In this document: positions 1-9,635 of the stretch, in pieces
How the letters are laid out: every line of letters begins with the position of its first letter
How positions within the stretch are numbered: position 1 is the first letter of the stretch
Source of the DNA: UBA2588 sp002339805
Lineage (GTDB): Bacteria > Chloroflexota > Dehalococcoidia > Lucifugimonadales > UBA3495
Length of the DNA stretch: 64,000 nucleotides
Assembly: GCA_045562555.1 (NCBI GenBank)
Contig: JBJKVO010000002.1
Span: 1 to 64,000, forward strand
Reading direction: 5' to 3'
Translations under genes and position numbers: made by a program
Notes under the pieces: generated by a model
What the model saw: the letters and a program-made list of their open reading frames with translations, nothing else
Databases searched by the model: none
What the model was told of the DNA's origin: nothing

Positions 1-246
1 CGAATCAGACCTGGTTTGACTGCTTACTCCTGTGTCATATTGCAGTTTTGAATCCTTAGAAGACAAAACGCGATAAGCTTCTACAATATCTATAAATCTG
101 GAGGTCGCTTCATCTAGGTTATTTGGGTTTTTATCCGGATGCCATTCTAATGCTTTTTTACGGAAAGCCTGCGTTATTTCCGAAGGAGATGCATCAGTTG
201 GAATCTCTAATATGTCATAGTGGTTTGGTTCGCTTACAAGATTCAT
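1..246 (-). CDS. J-domain (DnaJ-like) protein, C-terminus beyond window
   Basis: The minus strand from the ATG at 246-244 is open for 82 codons to the window edge. Near the N-terminus it reads HYDILEIPTDASPSEI, then a helix rich in K/R ending in WHPDKNP, which is the invariant HPD loop that stimulates Hsp70 ATPase, then FIDIVEAYRVLSS, the usual third J-domain helix. It therefore carries a complete J-domain at residues about 9-70, and the rest of the protein is missing. Whether it is a full DnaJ with a G/F region and zinc fingers or a short co-chaperone cannot be seen. It follows a small acidic protein by only two bases and is probably co-transcribed with it. Confidence 0.85.
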   Translation of the reverse strand, partial: MNLVSEPNHYDILEIPTDASPSEITQAFRKKALEWHPDKNPNNLDEATSRFIDIVEAYRVLSSKDSKLQYDTGVSSQTRSDS

Positions 247-248
247 TT

Positions 249-458
249 TTAATTCTTTTGAGAGATTCTTTCTATATAGACATCGTATTCTTGCCGTGAA
301 GTGATGACATTACCATTTTCATCTATGTCTTCATCTTCCTCTTCGGCAGCATCAGCGGCTGCGTAATGCTTTTCAAGAGCTTTGCTCATGGCAATGTTTG
401 TTGGATCAGTATCTGGATCGTAGTCTGAATCTTTTGGTAATTCTGTACCGTTAGTCAT
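249..458 (-). CDS. small acidic hypothetical protein
   Basis: A 69-residue protein that I do not recognise. The start is set at the ATG at 458-456 because AGGAGG lies about six bases upstream on the minus strand; a longer reading to 521 has no such site. The protein has a run of Asp/Glu (EEEDEDID at residues about 40-47) and no hydrophobic segment, so it is likely cytosolic and strongly negatively charged. It ends two bases before the J-domain gene, so the two probably form an operon, perhaps with a linked chaperone role, which is inference only. Confidence 0.6.
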   Translation of the reverse strand: MTNGTELPKDSDYDPDTDPTNIAMSKALEKHYAAADAAEEEDEDIDENGNVITSRQEYDVYIERISQKN

Positions 459-692
459 GTGGTTCCTCCTATTATTGTAGTAAGTAATATGCCTGAGGAT
501 ACGTACTGGAAAATAGTTCATGAGGTGGTTAAAAACAGAATAAAAACAGTATTTATTATATGTGAATTATACCATTTATTAGATATTCTGTCTCATGTAG
601 GCCCGAGATCATTTACTTGAAATCGTGTGTAAATCTATGGCCTATGACACATATTATTAAAACGAATAATTACCTTGTGATTCACATAATTG

Positions 693-1643
693 TTAAGTCG
701 ATTCCATAGGATCCAATGCAAGATTAGGAGTAGTCAGTATTTTATATAAATATCCAGCAGCAGTGGTTCGGTAAGGCTTCCAGTTCTTGGAGTATTCTTT
801 GATTTCCGATAGATTTATTTCTTGAGTATGCAGATAATGTTCGGCTATTAATTTGTTAAGGACTAAATCGCCTTCAGGAAAGATATCAGGTCTCCCTATA
901 CCTCTGGACAATGCCCACTGGGCAGTCCAACGCCCCACACCTTTTATCTTACAGAGGTGATCTATTACTTCTTGATTATCCAGGTCTTGAAAAAGTTCTA
1001 GGTTTAAGTATCCGTCTAGCTGAGCCTGAGCAATATTTTGGACGTACTCGGATTTTCTGCCACTCAGCTTCAACTTCATCAATTCATCTATAGTGGAGTT
1101 GGAAATTTTTACAGGATCAGGATATGTCCAAAATGACTGCCCTTTATATTCGATACTGCTTCCGAATGCTTGAGTAAATCCTCTCCGAATTACTATCGCA
1201 ACTTTGTTTGAAATTTGTTGACCGAGTACAGATATTACTAAAGATTCGTACAGATCGGTACTTCGGGTGTTATGGAATCCGGTGTGTGATTGAATGACTT
1301 TACTCATGACGGGATCTTCTCGGCAAAGTTCATAAAACTCTTGAATGTTTTGATCCATGCCTAGTATCCATTCAAGCTTACTTTTGACTAAATATTTCAT
1401 GTCTGAATCTACATTTCCCGCGATGATTTGGCATGCGACAGGGCTGTAAGGATCGTTCAGTTTTTGGGTTAAATTTACTAGAACAGGGGATTCCTGAGGG
1501 GCGGGTAATATCGCCCGTGTATGAGAGAATAATTCTTTGTCGGTGTGGTCCAATCCGTTGTAGTTTGAATTTCCCGCAGTTAATTGGAGATCAAAAGGTA
1601 AATTTATATCCAAGGAAAGGTGTTCAGTTGCATTAGTCGTCAT
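693..1643 (-). CDS. alkA: DNA-3-methyladenine glycosylase II (AlkA-like, HhH-GPD)
   Basis: A 316-residue base-excision repair glycosylase that removes alkylated purines such as 3-methyladenine. The C-terminal half has the HhH-GPD fold: a helix-hairpin-helix at residues about 229-248 containing KIKGVGRWTAQ, followed by FPEGDLVLNK with the catalytic Asp at about residue 259. The SVLGQQIS helix at about residue 139 is typical of the AlkA family. The N-terminal part (about 1-110) is less conserved and corresponds to the AlkA N-terminal domain. Its ATG overlaps the TGA of the upstream amidohydrolase gene, which suggests coupled translation. The family is clear; exact substrate range is inferred. 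Confidence 0.88.
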   Translation of the reverse strand: MTTNATEHLSLDINLPFDLQLTAGNSNYNGLDHTDKELFSHTRAILPAPQESPVLVNLTQKLNDPYSPVACQIIAGNVDSDMKYLVKSKLEWILGMDQNIQEFYELCREDPVMSKVIQSHTGFHNTRSTDLYESLVISVLGQQISNKVAIVIRRGFTQAFGSSIEYKGQSFWTYPDPVKISNSTIDELMKLKLSGRKSEYVQNIAQAQLDGYLNLELFQDLDNQEVIDHLCKIKGVGRWTAQWALSRGIGRPDIFPEGDLVLNKLIAEHYLHTQEINLSEIKEYSKNWKPYRTTAAGYLYKILTTPNLALDPMEST

Positions 1644-2476
1644 AAGGATAAAATACTCGTTATGTTGTTGTGAGTGATATCCATAAAACTATCTGAATCC
1701 ATTTCGCTTTTCATCAAATGCTCTAAAGATCTTTTATGTGAGACTACAGGGTAATCACTTCCAAATAAGAGATGTTTGGATCCTAGTAATTGTTCTACAT
1801 TACTATAAACACCAGGTTCATATAGATAAGGGGCAGCCGCACTGTCAAAATAAACATTGGTCAGAGAGGAACGTATTTCCGGCATCATAGAATAAAATGG
1901 TAGTCCTCCCCCGAAATGAGCGCAGATAATGATGTTTGATTGGAAATTATTAATGAAATGAATAAGTTTGCTGGGATGAGTTTGGCCTTTGCCCGGATAA
2001 GAATGTCCAATGGGTTCTGAGCAATGGATTAGTACGGGTAACTGTTTGTCTTCGCAAAATTTCATAATTCCCTCCATTTCAGCTACTGAGGTTATATCGA
2101 AGTTTTGTGTGTCGGGATGTAGTTCTCCGATGCCGCGAGCCCCCTTATTGAAACATCTTTCCAATTCATACAATGCATCTTCTCCCCATGCTGGATTGAT
2201 AGAGCAAAATGGAATTAGTTTGTCTGGGTGGTTTTTTGATGATTCTATAAGGTAGTCATTGATGTCTAGGGCGAGTCCATAGTCAGTCCAACCCATCCCT
2301 AAAATAATAGACTTAGATATACTATTTCGTTCCATGCTGCCTACTAGAGATTCTGCGTCTGCAGGAGGGGAATCTTTCCGGAAAAGATCTGCATATGTTT
2401 TGTCTATTTTTAGGATGGACTCGTGACTCTTTCGGTATTCTTGAGGGAATATGTGAGTGTGTGAGTCTATCAGCAT
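1640..2476 (-). CDS. amidohydrolase family protein (TIM-barrel metal hydrolase)
   Basis: A 278-residue protein of the amidohydrolase_2 family, which includes metal-dependent hydrolases and decarboxylases. The first metal-binding motif is at the very start (DSHTHIF, His6 and His8), followed by LIHCSEP, a third His in ICAHFGGG, and FGSDYP near the C-terminus supplying the catalytic Asp. I placed the start at the ATG at 2476-2474 because the metal motif then sits immediately after the start, as is usual; an upstream TTG would add 12 hydrophobic residues. It overlaps alkA by four bases. The substrate cannot be predicted. Confidence 0.8.
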   Translation of the reverse strand: MLIDSHTHIFPQEYRKSHESILKIDKTYADLFRKDSPPADAESLVGSMERNSISKSIILGMGWTDYGLALDINDYLIESSKNHPDKLIPFCSINPAWGEDALYELERCFNKGARGIGELHPDTQNFDITSVAEMEGIMKFCEDKQLPVLIHCSEPIGHSYPGKGQTHPSKLIHFINNFQSNIIICAHFGGGLPFYSMMPEIRSSLTNVYFDSAAAPYLYEPGVYSNVEQLLGSKHLLFGSDYPVVSHKRSLEHLMKSEMDSDSFMDITHNNITSILSL

Positions 2477-2579
2477 TAATCGTAGAATACTCGATAACCA
2501 TATTAGAGTCAAAATGTATCTATGACAGAGACGGACTACAAGAGATTAATTAATCATTATAATAAATCCCGAGATAGAT

Positions 2580-2972
2580 ATGCTTGATCAAAATACAGCT
2601 TATATTCAAAAGCTAATAGACCGCCGAAGTGTTGGGACATATACGATTTTATTGATTTCCACACTGGGCCTGTTTTGGGTTTACTGGATATACTTGATAG
2701 CCGATGACCTAAATAAATTGAACGGAATAGAATGGGAAAGGAAACATTGGCTATATACTCTAACTAATCCGGTGGGCTGGGGATTCCTAATAGTTCATAC
2801 TTCGACCGGCTGGCAGTTGCTTACAGGAATGAATAAATATAAGACTTTATTAACCTCACTGATGCTAGGATTAGGGTTGTTATCTGTAGTTAAATTGCAA
2901 TTACAACTCAACAGGGTTTGGTCAGGGAATCAGACTTATTATTGGCCCCCAGATTTCGAGGACGTTAATTAA
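2580..2972 (+). CDS. DUF4234-like small membrane protein
   Basis: A 130-residue protein with about three hydrophobic segments (about residues 20-42, 62-78 and 88-106). The N-terminal part RRSVGTYTILLISTLGLF followed by a YWIY segment and ADDLNKLNG resembles the DUF4234 pattern, in which a charged start precedes a Tyr/Trp-rich membrane helix. Function is unknown; these proteins are small integral membrane proteins. It converges with proA and overlaps its end by four bases. No partner gene is evident. Confidence 0.6.
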   Translation: MLDQNTAYIQKLIDRRSVGTYTILLISTLGLFWVYWIYLIADDLNKLNGIEWERKHWLYTLTNPVGWGFLIVHTSTGWQLLTGMNKYKTLLTSLMLGLGLLSVVKLQLQLNRVWSGNQTYYWPPDFEDVN

Positions 2973-4229
2973 GGCCTTACTTGCCCGTTTCCGATTCCTA
3001 TCCATTTGTATGAGGTGAGTTCTTTAAGTCCTAATGGTCCTCTTGCATGAAATTTTTGGGTACTGATACCTACTTCGGCGCCTAAACCAAATTGTGAACC
3101 GTCTGTAAATCTAGTACTTGCATTAACAAACACCGCAGCCGCATCAATCGTCCTGGTGAAAGTATCTTGAGATCTTTGATCTTCGCTTAATATTGCTTCC
3201 GTATGTCCCGGAACCATGGATTTTAATGTGTTCCAGAGCTTCTTCTAATGAATTTACTGTTTTTATAGAGATAACTAACGATAAAAATTCTGTTCCCCAA
3301 TCATCTTCAGATGCAGGTTTGATTAGAGGGCTATCCTGTTGGATGTTTTCTAGGATTCGTTGATCTGCTCTAATTTCTACATCATGATCAACGAGTTGTG
3401 AAACCATATTTTGAACCATCAATTTATCTGCCTTCTTGTGAACTAAAACTGTGTCTAAAGCATTACACACCGTTGGTCGCTGTGTTTTTGAATTGAGTAT
3501 AATCGGAATGACTTTTTCAGGATCCGCATTTTCATCAATGAATGCATGACATACCCCTATTCCTCCTGCAACCACTGGCATAGTGGCTGTTTCGTATACA
3601 TGTTTAATTAATCCGGCTCCTCCTCTAGGGACTAGCAGATCAATGTACTGATCTAATCCAAGCATTTCGTCTACTATAGTTCGGGCAGGATCAGTTATAA
3701 GACCGACAGCAGATTCTGGGAGACCAGCGCTGGCTAACGAATCTTTTAACACCTGTGCCAGCACCACATTAGAATTAACGCTTTCTTTACCGCCTCGCAA
3801 TAAGGCTGCATTGCCTGATTTTATGGCTAGGCATGCTATATCAATAGTTACATTTGGCCGGCTTTCATAGATGGATCCTAGTACACCTAAAGGCACTCTT
3901 ACTTTTTTTAACTCTATTCCGTTTTCCAAAGTTTTTTGCTCTATTATTTCGCCCACAGGATCATCAAGATTCTTGATCGTTTGTACGTCAGTAGCAATCC
4001 CCTCTATTCTTTCTGGGGTTAGTAATAATCTATCTAACATTTGATCATTTAATCCTGATGTTTTCCCGTTTTGGTAGTCAATCTGATTGGCTGCTACTAT
4101 ATCTACTGTACGTTCAGTTAGTAGTTGGGAAACGTGGTCGAGCACATGATTACGAGTGTCTGTTCCAGAGACAGACAATTCGTAGGATGATAGCTTCGTT
4201 TGTTCGGCTATGTATTTTAATGAATTCAT
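2969..4229 (-). pseudogene. proA: gamma-glutamyl phosphate reductase, single-base frameshift
   Basis: ProA reduces gamma-glutamyl phosphate to glutamate semialdehyde, the second step of proline synthesis. The first frame (4229 down to about 3207) carries the aldehyde-dehydrogenase-like fold with SRPNVTID, the GGKESVNSN segment and the catalytic Cys in RPTVCNALD. It loses homology right after HGSG. The second frame resumes with HTEAILSED and continues through VNASTRFTDG and KFHARGPLG to the normal C-terminus at 2969. One extra base in the CCC at about 3207-3209 (plus strand) accounts for it: with two C the reading is HGSGHTEAI, as in the family. It follows proB by one base. It may be a sequencing error or a recent mutation, since everything else is conserved. 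Confidence 0.85.
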
Positions 4230-4230
4230 A

Positions 4231-5376
4231 TTACAAATTTACCAAGTTATCACGGTGAATAATTTCTTCTCCATAATTATAACCCAAGGTTGCTTCTATA
4301 TTAGTTGACTGTTGGCCACTGATTTGGGAGACATCATCAGAGGAATAGTTCGTTATACCGCATGCGAAAGGATTGGTTGCGGATTCGTCTGTGATATATA
4401 TTACATCGCCCCTGTCGAAAGTACCGTGTAATTTTAAGATGCCTGAAGGCAACAAACTAGCATTTTTTAACAATGCTTGCTTAGCGCCTTCATCCACACA
4501 TATGTGCGCAGAATTGAATTCTGTAGCGATGGCAAGCATCCACGTCTTACGTGATTCTAATCTTTCTTGTTTAGCTTCAAATAATGTTCCTGTAAAGTCG
4601 TTATTCACTACTTGTAACAAGATATCAGGGGTCTTGCCGTTGCATAGAACCATCGGGATACCAGCTGAAGTTACAAGCCTTGCAGCTTCGATTTTTGTTA
4701 CCATGCCTCCTCTGGCCCAAGGATTGATGTTTTTGCCAATCATTCTGTCAACAGAATCATCAATTGTGGTTACCTGTTTGACTAATTTTGCGTCAGGGAA
4801 TGTATTTGGATCTTTATTAAAAAGTCCATCGGTATCACTAAGTATAATTAGTAAATCTGCGTCAATCAGGTTTGCTACTAAAGCTGATAAGCGATCGTTG
4901 TCTCCAAATACGTGGCTGATTTCTTCCACTGCTACAACGTCATTTTCATTTAATATGGGAACTGCTTTTAATTGCAGTAAACTGATGAGAGTATTTTTAA
5001 TATTTAAATATGATTGACGGTTACTTAAGTCTCCGCTAGTAAGGAGAGTTTGAGCTGTATAAACCCCAGATTCCTCAAAGCTCTCTTGATAAATATTCAT
5101 GAGCTTACTTTGGCCAATTGCTGCTAGAACTTGTCTGGATACTATATTCCGTTTGTTTTGATTATTGAGGTTGTTTTGAATGATGTCTCTACCAGATGCT
5201 ATAGCCCCAGAGGATATCAAAACTATTTCATACCCTGAATTCATTAAAGAAATGATCTGTTCAACCAGATTTTTAATATTTTGTTCATTTAACTGAGAAT
5301 GCTCTTCTCCTTGTGTTAAGACAGCTGTTCCTGCTTTTATTACTATTCGTTTGTAATTTAAACTTTGACTTTTCAT
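4231..5376 (-). CDS. proB: glutamate 5-kinase
   Basis: A 381-residue kinase that phosphorylates the gamma-carboxyl of glutamate to start proline synthesis. The amino-acid-kinase fold begins at residue about 10 (RIVIKAGTAVL) with ISSGAIASG at about 55-63 and NENDVV at about 143. The ILSDTDGL segment and the GMVTKIEAA motif are characteristic of ProB. The C-terminal 90 or so residues (from about 290) correspond to the PUA domain found in many bacterial ProB enzymes. proA begins one base after its stop codon, so the two are an operon. The start ATG is divergent from mfd across 124 bases. Confidence 0.95.
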   Translation of the reverse strand: MKSQSLNYKRIVIKAGTAVLTQGEEHSQLNEQNIKNLVEQIISLMNSGYEIVLISSGAIASGRDIIQNNLNNQNKRNIVSRQVLAAIGQSKLMNIYQESFEESGVYTAQTLLTSGDLSNRQSYLNIKNTLISLLQLKAVPILNENDVVAVEEISHVFGDNDRLSALVANLIDADLLIILSDTDGLFNKDPNTFPDAKLVKQVTTIDDSVDRMIGKNINPWARGGMVTKIEAARLVTSAGIPMVLCNGKTPDILLQVVNNDFTGTLFEAKQERLESRKTWMLAIATEFNSAHICVDEGAKQALLKNASLLPSGILKLHGTFDRGDVIYITDESATNPFACGITNYSSDDVSQISGQQSTNIEATLGYNYGEEIIHRDNLVNL

Positions 5377-5441
5377 GCTTTAAACTTTACTGCAAATTAT
5401 CCTATTTATAAATCTCTTGGGGAAAAATCCATCTTTTGTGA

Positions 5442-5470
5442 TTGTAAAATGATCATGTTATGAGTATATT
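5442..5470 (+). promoter_or_regulatory. candidate sigma70-type promoter for mfd
   Basis: TTGTAA at 5442-5447 and TATATT at 5465-5470 are separated by exactly 17 bases and lie about 30 bases upstream of the mfd ATG at 5501. Four of six and five of six positions match the consensus hexamers. This is read by eye and has no experimental support. Confidence 0.45.
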
Positions 5471-5500
5471 TTAACTGATTACTATGGCAGTCACAGGTTT

Positions 5501-8500
5501 ATGACATTTTCAGGTATAGGCCAATATGTCGATCCTCTTATAAAACCATTAGCTGATGCTGAATTTGGAGATATAAATTGGAAATCGATAAAAATAGGAA
5601 GCAGAGGGAAGGAAGCGATACTGTCTCTGCTGAGGGATAGACACGCCCCTAAAACTTTGTGCATCCTCTGCCCTAAACAGTCCGATGCGAGAGCTTTGTT
5701 TAATGATTTATTAGATTATTTGGGTGATACCACTGAATTATTATTTTTGCCAGATGCAGATGTTTTACCGTATGAACGACTAGTAGTGGATTCTAGGACC
5801 ACCAATGAACGAATCACTACATTGTCTCAATTAGCAAAACAACCCAAACATCTTATCGTTGTGGCATCTGTCGGTGCTGCATTAAGAAAAACTTTATCTC
5901 CAGATACCTTTGACAAAGATGCGCTCGGTTTTTTAAACATAACACCCGGGCAGGATCTAATCAGTACACATGCATTCTTGGAACGCCTTGTTGATATGGG
6001 ATACAAGAATGTGACCATGGTAGAAGCCCCGGGCACTTTCAGTAGTAGGGGAGGAATCATAGATCTATATTCTCCGAACCACTCTTACCCATTGAGAATT
6101 GATTTATGGGACACCGAGATAGAATCTATCAGGTACTTTGATGTTAATACCCAGAGGTCGGTTCAGGATATTGATTCCGACGTCTCGATAATCGTGTCTT
6201 CAGAGCAGTTGCAGGCTGCAATAAATGAAGATATTTTTGCAGCTAAAATTAAAGAACTTAACTATTCTGATTGTAATCGTGATATAGCTGATCGAATAAG
6301 GCAAGATTTGGAGATACTGCAAGAAGTGTCAGATCCTGAATCTTTTGAATTCTATAATGGTTTTTTTAATGATTCGACATTGTTTGATTATTTGAACCAG
6401 GATTCAGTACTAGTTTTTGATCGTCAAAACTTAATTAAAGAAGAAGCTAAATTAATACTAGAGAAAATAGAAAAAATCTCTTCTTCTAGATGTGAAAGAG
6501 GAGATCTACCACGAGGATTTGTGTCCCCTATTGCTTCATTCGAGCAGGCTATTATTCCAGATGAATCAATTAATTTAGATACATATGGTGTAGACGAATC
6601 CAACAATTTATTTGGTCCACCTAAGCAATATGCGGGTAATCTTGAAGAATTCATCGCTGACGTTACAGATATTGGATCTGCACATACTAACGTTATTGTG
6701 ACTAGGCAATCATTCTCCAGAATCAAGAGTTTGTTGGAGTCCTCAGATGCTAATAACTATCATTCTTTAGAGGGCGTTACAGATTATTGTTTAGAACCAG
6801 GACAATGTTACTTGCTAGAAAGAGATTTATCGTTAGGCTGGAATGCAAAGCTAACAGCATCGTCTGAATTAAGGATCTATACAGATTTTGAAATATTCGG
6901 TGTGAGTAGGAGTTCTGGAAATTGGCAGAGCGCTAATGAAAAACGCCAAACGGGTTATAAATCTCTTGAAGATCTCGATGTAGGCTCTTATGTTGTTCAT
7001 ATTGATCATGGGATATCTAAATTTACGGGTTTGACGACTATGGGCTCGTTTTCTGATAAAGAATATCTAGTTTTGGAATATGCTCAGGAAGATAAATTGT
7101 ATGTTCCTACAGATCAGTTGCACAGAGTATCTCCATTTGTGGGTAGTTCAGATCAGGCACCTTCATTAACCAGGTTAGGTACAAGCGAATGGTCTAGATT
7201 AAAAGATAAAGTAAAAGAATCTGCGCAGGAACTAGCTAAAGAATTACTGGATGTTCAAGCAGATAGGGAAGCGCATGCTGGTATAGCATATCCAGAAGAT
7301 ACTTTATGGCAGGAAGAGTTTGAACAATCATTTTTATATACTGAAACTCAGGACCAATTAACAGCCATTAAAGAAGTTAAAGAAGATATGCAACTCCGTA
7401 AACCAATGGATAGATTAGTTTGTGGAGATGTTGGATATGGAAAAACCGAGGTGGCATTACGAGCTGCCTTTAAAGCAATAGCAGAAGGTATGCAGGTTGC
7501 GGTTTTAGTACCCACGACTGTACTTGCGCAGCAACATTTTAATACTTTTAGTGAACGTCTAGGTCCGTATTCTATGAAAGTAGACAGTTTAAGTCGTTTC
7601 AAGAGTAGAAAAGAGCAAACTGAAGTATTATCAGGCATGAAAGACGGCTCGATTGATTTGGTTGTTGGTACTCACCGATTACTACAATCCGACATTTCTT
7701 TTAAAAACCTGGGATTGATCGTGGTTGATGAAGAACAACGCTTTGGTGTAATGCATAAAGAAATGCTAAAAAAACTGAGGACTTCGGTAGACATTGTGTC
7801 TATCAGTGCAACTCCCATTCCGAGGACTCTTAATATGGCCTTATCAGGTATAAAGGATATGAGCATTATTTACACGGCTCCTGAACTGAGACTTCCTGTT
7901 AAAACTTTCGCGAGTGAATATAGCGAGGAAGTTATTATTGATGCTGTGATGAGAGAAGTTGAACGAGAGGGCCAAGTGTTTTACTTGCATAATAGAGTAA
8001 AAACTATGCCTGACGTAGTGAATCGATTATCCGAATTGATGCCGAACGTTAGGATCACTTATGCCCATGGAAGAATGCCTGAAGAAGAATTGGAATCAGT
8101 TATGGTTCAGTTCGCAAATAGAGATTCTGATGTTCTGGTTTGTACAACGATTATAGAATCAGGAATTGATTTACCAAATGTGAACACCTTGATACTTGAT
8201 AGAGCAGATAGATTTGGGTTATCTCAAATGTATCAATTGAGAGGTAGAGTAGGAAGAGGAGAGAGGAGGGCTTACGCATATTTGATGGTGCCCAAGGGAC
8301 GCAATATTACCGAGAATGCAGAGCGAAGGATTGAAGCAATTATGGAGGCTTCTGATTTGGGAGCTGGATTTATGATTGCAATGAGAGATCTGGAGATAAG
8401 AGGAGCTGGCAATATACTAGGTTCGGCTCAAAGTGGTCATATCAAATCCGTTGGGTTGGAATTATATAGCCAAATTCTTAATCAAGCTGTGGAAGAAATA

Positions 8501-8995
8501 AAACCAGATCAGGAGCCCTTAAATACTACTTCGGATAACTTCGGCCAAGATTTAGCAATTATAGATTTGCCGATAGCAGCTTTCATCCCTGATGGGTATA
8601 TTTCACACCTTCCGTCTAAGTTAGGTATCTATCACCGGTTATCAAAAGCTAAGGATGAGTCTGACGTTACTGATATGAAAGAAGAGCTCATAGATAGATA
8701 TGGTGATCTTCCCGAAGAGGTCAGTGAGTTGCTGAATTTAATTAATGTGAGAAATTATGCATCTTCTCTAGGGGTTAAAACTGTGAATAATTCAGATGGA
8801 TCATTATTGATTGGGTTTTCAGAAGATTTTGGAGGAGCAAGATTAGCTCTTCAGAAAGCAATAGGTCCCACAGTTGACGTTAGGGGTTCAAGTATACGAG
8901 TGCCATTAAAATCAACTGCTGACTTACTTCCCACGTTAGACAATATACTTACTAGGTATAAAGTATTTCGTAATAGATTGGAGCGAATGGTTTAA
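5501..8995 (+). CDS. mfd: transcription-repair coupling factor
   Basis: A 1164-residue DNA translocase that removes RNA polymerase stalled at lesions and recruits UvrA. The N-terminal third resembles the UvrB-like domains, with GGIIDLYSP at about residue 183. The RNA-polymerase-interacting (CarD-like) domain contains GSYVVHIDHGIS at about 494. The translocase modules hold Walker A GDVGYGKT at about 642, the DEEQRFGV box at about 743, and QLRGRVGRGERRAYA at about 920. The C-terminal TRCF domain follows. Length is normal for Mfd. A TlpA-like lipoprotein gene starts four bases after its stop. Confidence 0.97.
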   Translation: MTFSGIGQYVDPLIKPLADAEFGDINWKSIKIGSRGKEAILSLLRDRHAPKTLCILCPKQSDARALFNDLLDYLGDTTELLFLPDADVLPYERLVVDSRTTNERITTLSQLAKQPKHLIVVASVGAALRKTLSPDTFDKDALGFLNITPGQDLISTHAFLERLVDMGYKNVTMVEAPGTFSSRGGIIDLYSPNHSYPLRIDLWDTEIESIRYFDVNTQRSVQDIDSDVSIIVSSEQLQAAINEDIFAAKIKELNYSDCNRDIADRIRQDLEILQEVSDPESFEFYNGFFNDSTLFDYLNQDSVLVFDRQNLIKEEAKLILEKIEKISSSRCERGDLPRGFVSPIASFEQAIIPDESINLDTYGVDESNNLFGPPKQYAGNLEEFIADVTDIGSAHTNVIVTRQSFSRIKSLLESSDANNYHSLEGVTDYCLEPGQCYLLERDLSLGWNAKLTASSELRIYTDFEIFGVSRSSGNWQSANEKRQTGYKSLEDLDVGSYVVHIDHGISKFTGLTTMGSFSDKEYLVLEYAQEDKLYVPTDQLHRVSPFVGSSDQAPSLTRLGTSEWSRLKDKVKESAQELAKELLDVQADREAHAGIAYPEDTLWQEEFEQSFLYTETQDQLTAIKEVKEDMQLRKPMDRLVCGDVGYGKTEVALRAAFKAIAEGMQVAVLVPTTVLAQQHFNTFSERLGPYSMKVDSLSRFKSRKEQTEVLSGMKDGSIDLVVGTHRLLQSDISFKNLGLIVVDEEQRFGVMHKEMLKKLRTSVDIVSISATPIPRTLNMALSGIKDMSIIYTAPELRLPVKTFASEYSEEVIIDAVMREVEREGQVFYLHNRVKTMPDVVNRLSELMPNVRITYAHGRMPEEELESVMVQFANRDSDVLVCTTIIESGIDLPNVNTLILDRADRFGLSQMYQLRGRVGRGERRAYAYLMVPKGRNITENAERRIEAIMEASDLGAGFMIAMRDLEIRGAGNILGSAQSGHIKSVGLELYSQILNQAVEEIKPDQEPLNTTSDNFGQDLAIIDLPIAAFIPDGYISHLPSKLGIYHRLSKAKDESDVTDMKEELIDRYGDLPEEVSELLNLINVRNYASSLGVKTVNNSDGSLLIGFSEDFGGARLALQKAIGPTVDVRGSSIRVPLKSTADLLPTLDNILTRYKVFRNRLERMV

Positions 8996-8999
8996 TAAA

Positions 9000-9539
9000 A
9001 TGAATCGATTATCAAATTCGAGTAAATACACTTTTTATGCGCTTGTGTTGATTGTTTTGGTTATCAGCGTATTAGGATGTTTGTCGAATCAGTCTCGGCC
9101 ATCAGATGTAGTGTCAGATTTTGAGTACGTTCTCTATGATGAAACTAATACCTCTATCAAACTTTCAGATTCGTATGGAGTTCCTATAATACTTAATTTT
9201 TGGGCAGGCTTATGCCCACCGTGTAGAGCTGAAATGCCCGATTTTCAAGAATTTTATGATTCCTATGGTCATGAAATAGTGGTTATAGGAATAGACATTG
9301 GTAAATATACTGGCTTGGGTTCGAAAGCAGACGCTTTAAAACTAGTTGATGAATTGGGAATAACGTACACGATTGGTGGAGTCGAGGATGATTCGGTAAT
9401 TGAACTATATAGTGTGTACGGGCTGCCGCATACTCTATTTATAGATGGTGACCAAAATCTCGTACGGGCATGGTCTGGAGTGATTAATTTGTCCAAATTG
9501 GAGGACATAGGATTGGGCATGTTAGAATCTTCACAATAA
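9000..9539 (+). CDS. TlpA-like thioredoxin-domain lipoprotein
   Basis: A 179-residue predicted exported thiol-disulfide oxidoreductase. An N-terminal hydrophobic segment (about residues 10-26) ends in VLGC, a lipobox, so it is probably anchored outside the membrane. The redox centre is FWAGLCPPC at about residues 64-72, matching the CxxC of TlpA/ResA proteins, and GLPHT at about 140 contains the family's cis-proline. The Pro-Pro between the two Cys is less common than Gly-Pro. It likely reduces apocytochromes or other exported thiols, which is inference. It lies right after mfd and immediately before a tRNA gene. Confidence 0.88.
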   Translation: MNRLSNSSKYTFYALVLIVLVISVLGCLSNQSRPSDVVSDFEYVLYDETNTSIKLSDSYGVPIILNFWAGLCPPCRAEMPDFQEFYDSYGHEIVVIGIDIGKYTGLGSKADALKLVDELGITYTIGGVEDDSVIELYSVYGLPHTLFIDGDQNLVRAWSGVINLSKLEDIGLGMLESSQ

Positions 9540-9540
9540 C

Positions 9541-9615
9541 CGGGGTGTAGCGCAGGGGTAGCGCGCATCGTTCGGGACGATGAGGTCGTAGGTTCAAATC
9601 CTATCACCCCGACCA
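9541..9615 (+). tRNA. tRNA-Pro (CGG anticodon)
   Basis: A complete cloverleaf. The acceptor stem CGGGGTG pairs with CACCCCG at 9605-9611, with a D arm, a five-pair anticodon stem CATCG/CGATG and the loop TTCGGGA, giving anticodon CGG (decodes CCG proline). The T arm contains GGTTCAAATCC. Discriminator A is followed by an encoded CCA at 9613-9615. It starts two bases after the stop of the lipoprotein gene. Confidence 0.95.
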
Positions 9616-9635
9616 CAAGTTTAGAGGAGTTTCAA

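Noticed and set aside
4373..5017. A 214-codon open frame opposite proB
   Set aside because: It lies entirely inside proB on the other strand, has no recognisable domain or ribosome site, and proB is certain.
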